Source: Sva-07 sp963829585
Lineage (GTDB): Bacteria; Actinomycetota; Acidimicrobiia; Acidimicrobiales; Ilumatobacteraceae
NCBI GenBank assembly: GCA_963829585.1
Contig: CAWHJD010000001.1
Coordinates: 186,001-250,000 of the forward strand
Reading direction: 5' to 3'
DNA length: 64,000 nt
Shown here one piece after another: positions 44,826 through 54,574 of this stretch. A program made the translations under genes and the position numbers. A model generated the notes under the pieces. It was not told the origin of the DNA. It did not search any database and worked only from the letters and a program-made list of their open reading frames with translations. Each line of letters starts with the position of its first letter. Within the stretch, counting starts at the first letter, position 1.

Positions 44826-45431
44826 TCACTCGGACACCGGCTCGCCGCAGCGAACGGCGACGACCTGTCGGGTCTCGAGGTCGACGATCGTCACGCTGTC
44901 GGGTCCGAATCGCCGCAGGAAGTCGGAGAACGTGGGGATGTCCTCACCCTCGCAGTCGCGCTCGATCACGGGCGCGTACGGAACTCGCCAACCGTTCTCG
45001 AACACCGCCTCACCCTCGTCGAGATCGATGATGGGAGGCAGTTCGACGGTGGAGCGTGGCGCGGCCGGCAGAATCGAGAACCACACCACGGCGTCGCCGA
45101 GCGTGTCGGCCAGCAGCACGCACCCGTTGTCCTGGTCGAGTTCGTCACAGGCGATCTCACCGAGCGTGCCCGGGGCGATGCGCACGACACGGTCGCCGGC
45201 CAGCGAGAGGTCGATGTACCCGGTCGTGACGCCGGTCGGACCGATCAGGAACTCGGGCGACTGCTCGACCGACACGATCGGCTGGAACACGTCGATGCGC
45301 CGTTCGATCGGTTCGCCGCCGATCACCGCCTCGAGCCCGTCGTCGTCCACGAGCAACGAGCGGGTCAGCAGTGCCAACGCTCCCAGTGCCACGATCGCGG
45401 CGACGAAGCGCCAACTGAACAGCTGCCTCAC
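44826..45431 (-). CDS. Membrane-anchored protein of unknown function
   Basis: About 201 residues. One N-terminal membrane segment (FVAAIVALGALALLTRSLLV), then an extracytoplasmic beta-rich domain with four cysteines (CDELDQDNGC, RDCEGED, RCGEP), which could form two disulfides. No family recognised. The GTG start overlaps the hemL stop (GTGA), so it is the last gene of the hemB-hemL operon. Confidence 0.7.
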   Translation of the reverse strand: MRQLFSWRFVAAIVALGALALLTRSLLVDDDGLEAVIGGEPIERRIDVFQPIVSVEQSPEFLIGPTGVTTGYIDLSLAGDRVVRIAPGTLGEIACDELDQDNGCVLLADTLGDAVVWFSILPAAPRSTVELPPIIDLDEGEAVFENGWRVPYAPVIERDCEGEDIPTFSDFLRRFGPDSVTIVDLETRQVVAVRCGEPVSE

Positions 45432-46813
45432 GGCGTGGACGCCACCGTGCCCGGCTCCGGTGAAGCGGCCGCGGCCACCGATGCCGCACGGAACGCCGCA
45501 TCGGCGATCGCCGAGAGCACCTCGTCGGAGTGCCCGAGTCCGACGAAGATCGCTTCGTACGCCCCGGGCGCCATGGCGACTCCTTCGGCGAGCATCGCCT
45601 GGAAGAAAGCCGCATAGGCGCGCTCGTCGGTCCGTTTCGCGTCGTCGAAGTCGTGCACCGTGCCGGCCGCGTCGCCGCACACGATCCCGACGAGCGTGCC
45701 GACCACCGGGAACGACGCCACGAACCCTGCGGCCGAACATGCATCGCGCAATGTCGCGGACAGGTGTCGAGCCCGTGCCATCAACTCGATGTACACGTCC
45801 GGTGTGAGCTGATCGAGCGCAGCCAGGCCGGCGGCCGTCGCGATCGGATTGCCCGCGAGCGTCCCCGCATGGAACACCGGCCCGAGTGGCGACAGCTGCT
45901 CCATGACGTCGCGGCGCCCACCGACGGCGCCGATGGGCAGTCCACCGCCGATCACCTTGCCGAAGCACGTGAGGTCGGGGCGGACGTCGTACTTGGCCTG
46001 CGCGCCCCCGGTACCGACACGGAACCCGGTGATCACCTCGTCGAAGATGAGCAACGCACCGACACGATCGCATTCGGCTCGCAGCCCGTCGAGGAACCCG
46101 GGAACCGGCGCGACGACACCCATGTTCGCCGCGATCGGCTCGACGATCACCGCCGCCACACGGTCGTCGAGTTCGGGGACGACGTTGTAGGGGGCGACGA
46201 TCGTGGACGACACCGCACCGTCGGGGACCCCAGCGGTTCCCGGCAGACCGAGCGTGGCCACGCCACTGCCTCCGGTCACCAGGAGTGCGTCGGTGGCTCC
46301 GTGGAAGTTGCCGGCGAAGGTGACGATGCGATCGCGCCCGGTCACGCCGCGGGCCAGGCGGATCGCGGTGCTGGTGGCCTCGGTGCCCGAGTTCATCAAC
46401 CGCACACGCTCGCAGCTCGGCACTCGCGCCCCGATCGCCTCGGCGAGCTTCATCTCGCGCGGTGTCGGCGCCCCGTACGACGTTCCGTCGCCCACCGCCG
46501 TGCGAACAGCCTGCGTGATCGCCGGGTGGGCGTGACCGAGAATGACCGCGCCGTAGCTCTGCACCAGATCGAAGTAGGTCGTGCCCTCGACGTCGGTGAT
46601 CGTCGCACCCTGGGCACGAGCCACCACATACGGCTCTCCACCGACCGCCTTGAACGCGCGGATCGAGGAGTTCACCCCACCGGGGATCGCCTGCCGGGAC
46701 CGTTCGAACAGCACGTGGTTCGACGGCACACCGGCGCCTGTGCACAGCGTAGGGGTGCAACCGGCAGCGACACAGGCGACGGGGTCGCAGTAGGTGATCG
46801 TGGCGTCGGTCAC
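45428..46813 (-). CDS. hemL: Glutamate-1-semialdehyde 2,1-aminomutase
   Basis: About 461 residues. PLP enzyme with NSGTEATSTAIRLAR, IFDEVITGFRVG and the lysine motif CFGKVIGGGLPIGAVGG. It makes 5-aminolevulinate from glutamate-1-semialdehyde in the C5 haem route; hemA of the same route is at 53302. GTG 46813 overlaps the hemB stop (GTGA). Compared with other HemL proteins, which begin close to LFERSRQAIPGG, it has about 40 extra N-terminal residues with four cysteines spaced exactly five apart (9, 14, 19, 24). A later GTG (GVPSNHVLF) would remove them. Confidence 0.93.
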   Translation of the reverse strand: MTDATITYCDPVACVAAGCTPTLCTGAGVPSNHVLFERSRQAIPGGVNSSIRAFKAVGGEPYVVARAQGATITDVEGTTYFDLVQSYGAVILGHAHPAITQAVRTAVGDGTSYGAPTPREMKLAEAIGARVPSCERVRLMNSGTEATSTAIRLARGVTGRDRIVTFAGNFHGATDALLVTGGSGVATLGLPGTAGVPDGAVSSTIVAPYNVVPELDDRVAAVIVEPIAANMGVVAPVPGFLDGLRAECDRVGALLIFDEVITGFRVGTGGAQAKYDVRPDLTCFGKVIGGGLPIGAVGGRRDVMEQLSPLGPVFHAGTLAGNPIATAAGLAALDQLTPDVYIELMARARHLSATLRDACSAAGFVASFPVVGTLVGIVCGDAAGTVHDFDDAKRTDERAYAAFFQAMLAEGVAMAPGAYEAIFVGLGHSDEVLSAIADAAFRAASVAAAASPEPGTVASTP

Positions 46814-47823
46814 GGAACGAGTTCTCCCGATGCCACCGCGTCGGCGAACCAACGGGCGAAGTAGGTGAGCACGATGTCGGCCCCGGCGCGCTTGATGGCA
46901 CTGAGATGCTCCAGCGCGACGGCATCACGATCGATCCAACCGCGATCGGCGGCGGCGTGGATCATCGCGTACTCGCCGCTCACGTGGTACGCCGCGATCG
47001 GAACATCGACGCGGCTCGCGGCCTGCGCGATCACGTCGAGGTACGCCAGCGCCGGCTTCACCATCACGATGTCGGCCCCCTCGGCGAGATCGAGGTCGAT
47101 CTCGCGTTGCGCCTCTCGGGCGTTGCGCCAGTCCTGCTGGTAGCCCTTGCGATCGCCGCCACCGACGATCGACACGTCGACGGCCTCGCGGAACGGGCCG
47201 TAGAGGGCGCTCGCGTACTTCGCGGAGTAGGCCATGATCGCCACATCGACGAAACCTGCGCCGTCGAGCGCCGTACGGATCGCCGCGACCTGGCCGTCCA
47301 TCATCCCGCTCGGCGCAACGACGTGTGCGCCGGCGCTCGCCTGTGCCACGGCGGCGCGTGCATAGATCTCGAGTGTTGCGTCGTTGTCCACGGCACCTCG
47401 CTCGTCGAGCACCCCGCAATGCCCGTGGTCGGTGTATTCGTCGACACACAGGTCGGCCATCACGACGATGTCGTCACCCAGGTCGCCGCGAAGATCACCC
47501 AGCGCGAGCTGCACGATGCCCTGCGGGTCGAATGCCCCGCTGCCGACGGCGTCCTTGTGCGCCGGCACGCCGAAGAGGATGACGCTGCGTACCCCGAGCC
47601 CGGCCAGCGTGGCGACCTCCCGACGCAGCGAGTCGCGCGTGTGCTGCACGACTCCCGGCAGCGACTCGATCGGCCGCGGTTCGTCGATGCTCTCACGGAC
47701 GAACAAGGGGGCAACGAGGTCGTCGACGCGGAGATGGTGCTGAGCCACCAGATCCCGCATTGCCGGTGATCGCCGCAGACGACGCGGTCGGGACGACGGA
47801 GTCGGCAGCAGCTCGGACGGCAC
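46810..47823 (-). CDS. hemB: Porphobilinogen synthase
   Basis: 337 residues. Active-site lysines in MAYSAKYAS and MVKPALAY; metal-site region ADLCVDEYTDHGHCG, with Asp where zinc-type enzymes have Cys, so a magnesium-type enzyme is likely. Condenses two 5-aminolevulinates. GTG 47823 is preceded by TAGGCT at 6 bases. Forms an operon with hemL. Confidence 0.95.
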   Translation of the reverse strand: MPSELLPTPSSRPRRLRRSPAMRDLVAQHHLRVDDLVAPLFVRESIDEPRPIESLPGVVQHTRDSLRREVATLAGLGVRSVILFGVPAHKDAVGSGAFDPQGIVQLALGDLRGDLGDDIVVMADLCVDEYTDHGHCGVLDERGAVDNDATLEIYARAAVAQASAGAHVVAPSGMMDGQVAAIRTALDGAGFVDVAIMAYSAKYASALYGPFREAVDVSIVGGGDRKGYQQDWRNAREAQREIDLDLAEGADIVMVKPALAYLDVIAQAASRVDVPIAAYHVSGEYAMIHAAADRGWIDRDAVALEHLSAIKRAGADIVLTYFARWFADAVASGELVP

Positions 47824-47829
47824 GACACG

Positions 47830-47835
47830 AGCCTA
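47830..47835 (-). promoter_or_regulatory. TAGGCT -10-like hexamer
   Basis: 6 bases before the hemB GTG on the minus strand; promoter of the hemB-hemL operon. Confidence 0.45.
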
Positions 47836-47897
47836 ACGGTGGGGTCGGACCCCACCATGGCGGGGATCGGTGGCCCGATCGATCGTCGGTCAACCGG

Positions 47898-47903
47898 TAG
47901 CGT
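47898..47903 (+). promoter_or_regulatory. TAGCGT -10-like hexamer
   Basis: Exactly 7 bases before GTG 47911; decides the start of the following gene in a frame that is open from 47839. Confidence 0.5.
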
Positions 47904-47910
47904 GCTCCGC

Positions 47911-49137
47911 GTGTCCGTACAGGCCTGGTTCTCCCACGACGACATCTCCGCGGTGCCGGGATCCACGCTGACCCTGCCGCTCACGATCCACAACCTCGGC
48001 GAATCCACCGAGTCGTACACGATCGTTCCGGCCGGCCTCGCCGCCAGCTGGACCAGCGTGTCACCCGGCAACCTCACGCTGTTCGGCGGATCCCAGGAGG
48101 TCATCGACGTCGTGGTGAGCCCGCCCCAGCTCTCCACCACCACCGCGGGGCCCACGGCCATCGCCATCCGGATCATCCCGCTCGGCGACGCCGACGATGC
48201 CATGGTGGCCGAGACGAGCATCGTCGTCGAGCCGTTCGACGACTGCCGGATCGTCACACTCCAGCCGATCCAGCGGGCCCGTCACCGTGCCACGTACGAG
48301 TTCATGGTCGAGAACCACGGCAACACCGTGGCGAGCTGCCGCCTCCACCTGATCGACCCCACCGATCGGATCGACGGCGACTTCGATCCGCCCGCCGTCG
48401 GCGTCGCCCCGGGAGCAGCCAGCCTCGTGCGGCTCAAGACCCGCGCCCGACGCAGCGGCTTTCGGCACCACTCGCGAACGCTCGACTTCGACATCGAGGC
48501 CGGCCGCCAGGGATTGCCTCCGGTCACCTCGTCGGTCGCGCTCGTCCAGTCACCGACCATCCCCACCGAGGCGATCACCAAGGCCCTGGCGGTCCTCGCC
48601 CTGGTGGCCGGTCTGGCTCTGGCCTGGTTCGCCCTCGTGAAGCCGACCATCGAGGATGCCGTCGCGTCGGAGGTGGCGACGCAGACCGACGGTGACGCAG
48701 CCGCACCGACGCCCGACGGGTCGGTCGGCGCCACCACGACGCTCCCCGGCGAGTCCGCCGACGCCGGTGACAGCCCGGTCGAGGGCGAACCGAGCTTCTT
48801 CCGCCTGTCCGTGACCCCCGAACTCACCGCGGTCGCCGATTCGTCGCAGACGATCGCCGACGGTCAGACGTTCGACCTGACCGACGTTCGCATCGAGAAC
48901 CCGTTCAACGACAAGGGCGTCGCCACCCTGCTCGTCAACGGCGAGCAGCTGTTCATCTGGTCGTTGGAGAACGTCCGCGGGTCGGTGTTCGAACCGAGGA
49001 TCACACCGATCCGTCTCCAGCCCGGCGACATCGTGGCCTTCTCGGTGAAGTGCGACGAGATCGGTGATGCGACACGAGCGACGTGCACGAATGCCGTCAA
49101 CGTCGGCGGCGAGGTCATCGCCCTCGACGGGAACTGA
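47911..49137 (+). CDS. Membrane protein with Ig-like (COG1470-type) domains
   Basis: About 408 residues. Two N-terminal beta-sandwich domains (GSTLTLPLTIHNLGESTESYTI, then RHRATYEFMVENHGNTVASCRLHL), a single membrane segment at about residues 222-245 (LAVLALVAGLALAWFALV), an Asp/Thr/Pro-rich linker and a C-terminal beta domain. There is no signal peptide, so the first domains would be cytoplasmic if the segment inserts in the usual way. Similar proteins occur in actinobacteria without known function. Lies between the two haem blocks on the opposite strand. Confidence 0.65.
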   Translation: MSVQAWFSHDDISAVPGSTLTLPLTIHNLGESTESYTIVPAGLAASWTSVSPGNLTLFGGSQEVIDVVVSPPQLSTTTAGPTAIAIRIIPLGDADDAMVAETSIVVEPFDDCRIVTLQPIQRARHRATYEFMVENHGNTVASCRLHLIDPTDRIDGDFDPPAVGVAPGAASLVRLKTRARRSGFRHHSRTLDFDIEAGRQGLPPVTSSVALVQSPTIPTEAITKALAVLALVAGLALAWFALVKPTIEDAVASEVATQTDGDAAAPTPDGSVGATTTLPGESADAGDSPVEGEPSFFRLSVTPELTAVADSSQTIADGQTFDLTDVRIENPFNDKGVATLLVNGEQLFIWSLENVRGSVFEPRITPIRLQPGDIVAFSVKCDEIGDATRATCTNAVNVGGEVIALDGN

Positions 49138-49156
49138 CCGAACGTCCGCAGTCGAC

Positions 49157-51622
49157 TCAGAAGCCCAGGCCGTAGCCCGGGAGACCCGGACTCGAATCCG
49201 GTTCCTCGATGACCTCGACGGTCGCCGTTGCGACCGAACCGTCGGCCGCCTGGGCCACCACGGTCCGACTGCCGCCCTGCTCGGCCGGATCGACCGGCAA
49301 CCACAGCAGGAACGACCCGTCGGCGTTCGACGACGTGACCAGTGCGTTCGCCGAATCGTCACCGAACAGGATCGACACCGGCGTGTCGGGCGGGAATCCG
49401 CGACCGCCCACACCGAGATCGCTGCCGGCGACCACTTCACTCGCGGCGACCTCGAAGACCGGGGCGTAACGGCCGTCGCCGCCGGCGAGCATGCTCGTGT
49501 ACTGCCCGAGCGGCGTGACGACCTTGACGAGCGCGGTGCGATGTCCCGCGCCCGTCGGGCGGAACGTGACGCCCACACTGCACGTGGCTCGCGGGTTGAG
49601 CACCTTGCCGTCGCAGCTGTTGGTGGTGACCACGAAGTCGCCGGGGTTCGCTCCGCTGACCTCGATCGACGACACCGACGTCGGCACCAGCGAGATGTTC
49701 TCGACGTCGAACACGATCTCCGGGCTCGACTCCCCGACGACGACGGTACCGAGGTCCTTGCCACCAGGATTGGCGCGCAGTGTGGGATCGCCGCCGGTGC
49801 CGCGAACCGTGGAACTGACGCTGACGGCGCCGAACCCGCTCTCCGCGACGGTGAGGGTGGCCGACACCGGCCCCGGCGCGTTGGGCGTGAAGGTCAGCAG
49901 CACCGTGCAGTCGGCGCCAGGAGGCACGGGGGCGCCGAGCACGCACGTGCCGGCGTTCTGGTTGATGGCGAAACGGCGGTCGGAGACCGTGACGGTCGAC
50001 GGCGTGAAGGTCGTCGGTCCGTTGTTGATGACCGCGACGAAGTACTCGTCGCTGGTGAAACCGACCAACGTGGAGCCGACGTCCGCCTCGGCGATCGACA
50101 GCGTCGGTGGGCTCGAGATGGTCACCACCTGGCGTCCCGGCACGCCTCCGGCGACGAGTTGCGGACCGGCGAGCGTGTCGAAGGCAGCAGTACGACCCGT
50201 GTCGCTCAGTTGCGGACGCGAGTGGGCAGCGACTGCCGGGCGGACACCATCGGTGGTCATGGCGAGCCGGCGCAACGTCCCGCGTGCGGCATCGGCCACG
50301 AGCAGGTCACCATCCTCGGGTTCACCGCCACCCGAGGCCTTCACCAGCTGGAGGTTGCCCGCCTTGGTGATGAAGGCGACGAGCTGCCCCTCGGCACTCA
50401 GCGCGGGCTGTGACGACGATGCGATCCCCGCCTCGACCGGGTCCGAACCCTCGACGCTGCTCACCATCGTCATCGCGGTGCGGCTGACCTCGTCGTAGAT
50501 GCCGTTCGCGTCGATGTCGCGGTCGAGACGGAACACCTGCGTGGGACATCCGCCCCCGCACGGCGGGTACACCGCTGGCACCAGGCCGACATCGGCACTC
50601 GTGAACGCCACGACTCGCCCATCACGTGACAGGACGGGATCGGAGGCTCCGACGGCGGTGGGTTCGCCGTCGACACGAACGGACACGAGCCGCACCGCGA
50701 GGAAGGGATCGATCTCGTTGCGGTCCCACACGTAGATCTGGCGCGTCGCAGGGCCACCCGGCGTCGCTCCGGTTCCCCAGCCGGGAACCGCATCGGCCGA
50801 CGCCGCATCGGAACGGTAGGCAACGAATCGTCCGTCGCCGGAGATCGCGGGTTGGTCGAGCCCCGCGTGCACGAACTGGGTGTCGGGCGTGGAGATCGGC
50901 ATGCCGGCGACAGGAGCCGAGCGGGCAGGATCGGTGACGGGCACCTCGAGATTCACCAGACTCACCGAGGTGACGTCGCCCGCCTCGATCAACTGGGTCG
51001 CAGGATGGGTGTAGGCGATCAAGGTTCCCGCCCGCGACACCGTCGGCGTGTCGATCGTGCTCACGTCGTCGCGCGCGAGGCCCGATCCGTCCGGCCGGGT
51101 CGACACGAGTTCCCACGCCCCCGACGTTCCGCCGCAGTGTGGGAGCTGGAGCCGGTACACGTCCCACCGATCACCGGTGTCGTCGTCTCGGAACACGTCG
51201 AGTGCGATCTCGGTCACGACGACGATGCTGCATCCGTCTCCCGCCAGCACCGGATGCACCGAGTTGCCCGGGCGTTGGCCCTCCGGCACCGTGGTGATCT
51301 CGGTGGTGACACCGGCATCACGATCGGTGAGGTAGATCGTGGTGGAGCGAGTCTCGGGAGTCGTCGCGCCCTCGTTGCCGATCGGGAGGGCCTGGTAGGC
51401 GACGAATCGACCATCGCCGGAGAGCGAGGCGTTCGAGCCGCTGCCGGAGCCGATCGAGGCGCCGACCGTCGGACCGGGGAGCGGTGTTGCCTGCTCGATG
51501 ACCACACTCGCTCGTGCGGAGACACCGCCGATACTGGCACTCAGCACGAGACCGGCACACAACAGGCCCGACGCGCCAACGAGGCGACGCCGTCCGCTGC
51601 GTTCGACCACGTTGCTCCTCAT
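49157..51622 (-). CDS. Exported beta-propeller and Ig-like multidomain protein
   Basis: About 821 residues. Signal peptide (LVGASGLLCAGLVLSASIGGVSA), then TolB/PD40-type repeats with SGDGRFVAY, SRDGRVVAFTS and SAEGQLVAFI, followed by two ASH/choice-of-anchor-D-type domains (CTVLLTFTPNAPG, CSVGVTFRPTGAG) and a C-terminal Ig-like domain. The architecture is that of a surface or secreted binding protein. The ATG overlaps the hemD stop (ATGA), so it is translated from the rex-hem transcript, an unexpected partner for haem genes. Ligand unknown. Confidence 0.75.
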   Translation of the reverse strand: MRSNVVERSGRRRLVGASGLLCAGLVLSASIGGVSARASVVIEQATPLPGPTVGASIGSGSGSNASLSGDGRFVAYQALPIGNEGATTPETRSTTIYLTDRDAGVTTEITTVPEGQRPGNSVHPVLAGDGCSIVVVTEIALDVFRDDDTGDRWDVYRLQLPHCGGTSGAWELVSTRPDGSGLARDDVSTIDTPTVSRAGTLIAYTHPATQLIEAGDVTSVSLVNLEVPVTDPARSAPVAGMPISTPDTQFVHAGLDQPAISGDGRFVAYRSDAASADAVPGWGTGATPGGPATRQIYVWDRNEIDPFLAVRLVSVRVDGEPTAVGASDPVLSRDGRVVAFTSADVGLVPAVYPPCGGGCPTQVFRLDRDIDANGIYDEVSRTAMTMVSSVEGSDPVEAGIASSSQPALSAEGQLVAFITKAGNLQLVKASGGGEPEDGDLLVADAARGTLRRLAMTTDGVRPAVAAHSRPQLSDTGRTAAFDTLAGPQLVAGGVPGRQVVTISSPPTLSIAEADVGSTLVGFTSDEYFVAVINNGPTTFTPSTVTVSDRRFAINQNAGTCVLGAPVPPGADCTVLLTFTPNAPGPVSATLTVAESGFGAVSVSSTVRGTGGDPTLRANPGGKDLGTVVVGESSPEIVFDVENISLVPTSVSSIEVSGANPGDFVVTTNSCDGKVLNPRATCSVGVTFRPTGAGHRTALVKVVTPLGQYTSMLAGGDGRYAPVFEVAASEVVAGSDLGVGGRGFPPDTPVSILFGDDSANALVTSSNADGSFLLWLPVDPAEQGGSRTVVAQAADGSVATATVEVIEEPDSSPGLPGYGLGF

Positions 51623-52401
51623 TTCGCTGGATGGATCCGGCCTGATGATTGTGTCATGGCTGCGCCGCCGCCGGGCATCTCCCCGCCGACGACTCGTGCC
51701 AGCTCGGCCACGAGTCCGCCGAGAGAGTGATCGGCAGCAGTACTCGTCACCTTGAGCCCCAATCGCTCGGCGACCGCGGTCGTCGTCGGCCCGATGGAGA
51801 CCACGATCGGTGGCGTGTGCCCACCGAACGCGTCGAACCACGACAGCGCAGCCGACCCGCTGGTGAACAACACGGCGTCAGCGCCCTCGACCGCACCAGG
51901 ATCGGGCACCCGGAGCACGGTGCGGTACGCCACCACCGACGTGACCTGATGGCCGGCCCGGCGCAGCCCCGACGCCAGGGTGTCGTCGGCCCGATCGGCT
52001 TGGGCGACGAGGAACCGTTGCGCAGGTTCCGCCACTGCGAGGAGCTCGTCGAGAAGGCTCTGCGAGTTCTGGGTGGCCGGCACCACGTCGACCGGGCGGC
52101 CCACGGTGTCGGCGAGCACTCGAGCGGTTGCCGTACCCACTGCGGCGAGTCGAACCGACGGCGCGTCGGCGGCGGCGACTGCAACCCGCTCGGCCCCTGC
52201 CGGCGACGTCACCACGAGCCAGTCGAAGCCGGCGAGCCGGTCGAGTTCCCGACGCAGCGCGGCGCCGGCATCGAGCGGGTCGAGGACCTGAACCAGGGGA
52301 ACGTGAACGGCCGTGGCTCCACGCGCCTCGAGCAGTGCGGCCAGCTCGCCCGGACGTTCACGCGTGACGAGCACGCGGCATCCGGCGAGCGGACCCGTCA
52401 C
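51619..52401 (-). CDS. hemD: Uroporphyrinogen-III synthase
   Basis: About 260 residues. Bilobal HemD fold with CRVLVTRERPGELAALL, WLVVTSPAGAERV, then VVAYRTV, LFTSGSAALSWF and SIGPTTTAVAERLGL. Closes hydroxymethylbilane into uroporphyrinogen III. GTG 52401 overlaps the hemC stop. Sequence is weakly conserved in this family; the position after hemC makes the call firm. Its stop overlaps the following exported protein gene. Confidence 0.9.
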   Translation of the reverse strand: MTGPLAGCRVLVTRERPGELAALLEARGATAVHVPLVQVLDPLDAGAALRRELDRLAGFDWLVVTSPAGAERVAVAAADAPSVRLAAVGTATARVLADTVGRPVDVVPATQNSQSLLDELLAVAEPAQRFLVAQADRADDTLASGLRRAGHQVTSVVAYRTVLRVPDPGAVEGADAVLFTSGSAALSWFDAFGGHTPPIVVSIGPTTTAVAERLGLKVTSTAADHSLGGLVAELARVVGGEMPGGGAAMTQSSGRIHPAK

Positions 52402-53324
52402 CCGAGGGCCTCCTGCGCGCCGAGGGCCGCACGGCGAGCGATTCCGAGGTCGTCCGAGGTTCCGGTGATCGCCACGTTCGCCACGATCGACTGTCCCGTC
52501 GCGAAGTCGGCCAGGAACACCGTGAGGCGGCCGTTGCGGACGTGGCCACCCACCGGCAGCGAACAGCCCGAACCGAGTTCGGCGAGGAACGCCCGCTCGA
52601 CCTCCACGTCGTGGCGGGTGCCGGCATGGTCGACCGCGGCCAGCGTCTCGCGTGTTCCCGAATCGTCGGTCCGGCATTCGACCGCCACACACCCTTGGCC
52701 CACCGCCGGTACGAACGTGTCGACGTCGAGGCGCTCGGCGATGCGATCGGTCATCCGGAGAATCTCCAGCGCGGCCACGGCCATCACGATGGCACCGCCC
52801 TCGGGCACCTTCGACAACCGCGTGTCGATGTTGCCGCGCAGTTCGACGAACTGCAGGTCGGGGCGCACCCGCGACAGTTGGGCGCGGCGTCGCACCGATC
52901 CGGTGGCCACGGTCGCGCCGGCTGCGAGGTCGTCGAGACGACGACCCACCAGTGCGTCAGCCGGGTCGCGTCGCTCGCAGAACGCTCCGATCACCAGGCC
53001 ATCGGCGCTCGCCGACGGCAGATCCTTGGCAGAGTGCACTGCGATGTCGGCGCGGCCGTCGAGCACGGCGGCCTGCACCTCCTTCACGAACACGCCCTGG
53101 CCCCCGATCACGTGCAGTGGGACGTCGAGCCGGACGTCGCCGGTGGTCTCGATCATCACCAGCTCGACGGTGCGACCCGTCGCCGCCGTGATCCGGTCGG
53201 CAACCGCGGTGGCCTGCGCAACCGCCTGACGTGACCCACGGGTGGCCAGCCTGAGCGCTGCGCCGTCGCGCTGGTGCAGCACTCCGCCGGTCACGGCAGG
53301 ATCATCCGAGGTCGAAGAGGTCAC
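52398..53324 (-). CDS. hemC: Hydroxymethylbilane synthase
   Basis: 308 residues. LATRGSRQAVAQA, ADIAVHSAKDLPS, LRGNIDTRLSKV and the dipyrromethane-binding Cys in LGSGCSLPVGGH are all present. Polymerises four porphobilinogens. GTG 53324 overlaps the end of hemA by about 23 bases; in-frame GTGs a few codons in (V11, V15) would reduce the overlap. Confidence 0.94.
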   Translation of the reverse strand: MTSSTSDDPAVTGGVLHQRDGAALRLATRGSRQAVAQATAVADRITAATGRTVELVMIETTGDVRLDVPLHVIGGQGVFVKEVQAAVLDGRADIAVHSAKDLPSASADGLVIGAFCERRDPADALVGRRLDDLAAGATVATGSVRRRAQLSRVRPDLQFVELRGNIDTRLSKVPEGGAIVMAVAALEILRMTDRIAERLDVDTFVPAVGQGCVAVECRTDDSGTRETLAAVDHAGTRHDVEVERAFLAELGSGCSLPVGGHVRNGRLTVFLADFATGQSIVANVAITGTSDDLGIARRAALGAQEALG

Positions 53325-54562
53325 GGACGGCCGCTGCGTTGCGCTCGCCCTGCGGCGTACCCGCCTGGGACTTGAGACGCACGGACGGCTCGTGCAGCAA
53401 CTTGGCGACGATCGCCCGCGTCAGCGCGTCGACCGAGTCGCGTTGGCGCTCGTCGAGTTCGCCGAGACGGGATGCGTACCGATCGATCTCGCGGGCCCGG
53501 ATGCGGTCGGCCGCCTCGTGCATCGATGCCACGAGCGGCGCAGCCTGGCGGGCAGTCGAGTCGACGAGGTAGTTCTCGACTTCCTCGCTCACGATCGAGC
53601 GGACGCGTTCGGCCTCGCCGGCGCGGTGCGACAGCCCACGGTCGGCCCAATCGCGCAGGTCGTCGAGGTTCGACAGGCTCACGCCCGCGAGTTCGGCGAC
53701 CGCCGGATCGACGTTGCGCGGGAACCCCGATGTCGACGATGTGGAGCGGGCGCGTCGCCGTGCGGCGAGCGTCGTCGACGAGCGACCGCGTGAGGAAGGC
53801 CTGTTCGGCACCCGTACCGGCCACGATCACGTCGGACGCAGCGATCGCCTCGCCGAGACGTTCGAAGCCGAGGGAGACGCCGTTGACCCGTTCTGCGAGC
53901 GTCGCTCCGCGATCGGCGGAGCGATTGGCCACGAGGATGTCGGCGCCACCGGCGCGGTGCAGTGCGACGGCAACACCCTCGCCCATCGAACCGGCGCCGA
54001 TGACGAGGACCCGCTTGCCGTTCAGTTCGCCGATCATGTCGGTGATCATCTCGACTGCGGCATGGCTGATCGATGCGGTGCCACGGGCGATACCCGTCTC
54101 GCTGCGGGCGCGCTTCCCGGTGGAGAGCGCCGCGCGGAACAGCTGATTCAGCGTCGACCGGGCCGCACCCTCTCGCTGCGCCGTCTCCCACGCTGTTCGT
54201 ACCTGGCCGAGGATCTCACTCTCGCCGAGCACGGCCGAGTCGAGACCGGCGGCAACCTCGAACAGATGCGTGACCGCCGAGGTGTCGTGCTGGCTGTAGA
54301 GATGCGGCGTCAGTTCGTCGACGGTCAGGTCACCGAGCTCGCACAGGAGGTCGCGGACGTCACCGTAGGCGCCGTGGAAGAGTTCGGCCACGACGTAGAC
54401 CTCGGTCCGGTTGCACGTCGACAGCACCACGGCCTCACGCACGTTGTCGCGCTGAGCCAGACCGGCCACGGCCTTGCCGAGCTGTTCGGGCGCGATCGTG
54501 ACGCGCTCGAGCAACGGCAGTGATCCACTGCGGTGGTTGACTCCGACGACCAGAATCGACAT
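53302..54562 (-). pseudogene. hemA: Glutamyl-tRNA reductase, single frameshift
   Basis: Catalytic domain with VLSTCNRTEVY, GESEILGQVRTAW, and NADP domain VIGAGSMGEGVAVAL are in the first frame. At IVDIGVP the frame changes; the second frame continues RNVDPAVAELAGVSLSNLDDL to a normal helical dimerisation domain ending at 53302. Removing one base in the GCGGGAA run near 53720-53722 joins them (about 419 residues). The enzyme supplies glutamate-1-semialdehyde for HemL. As the only haem entry route visible, a real knock-out would be hard to tolerate, so a sequence error is favoured. TAGGCT lies 9 bases before the ATG. Confidence 0.88.
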
Positions 54563-54574
54563 GCGGCTACAAGC

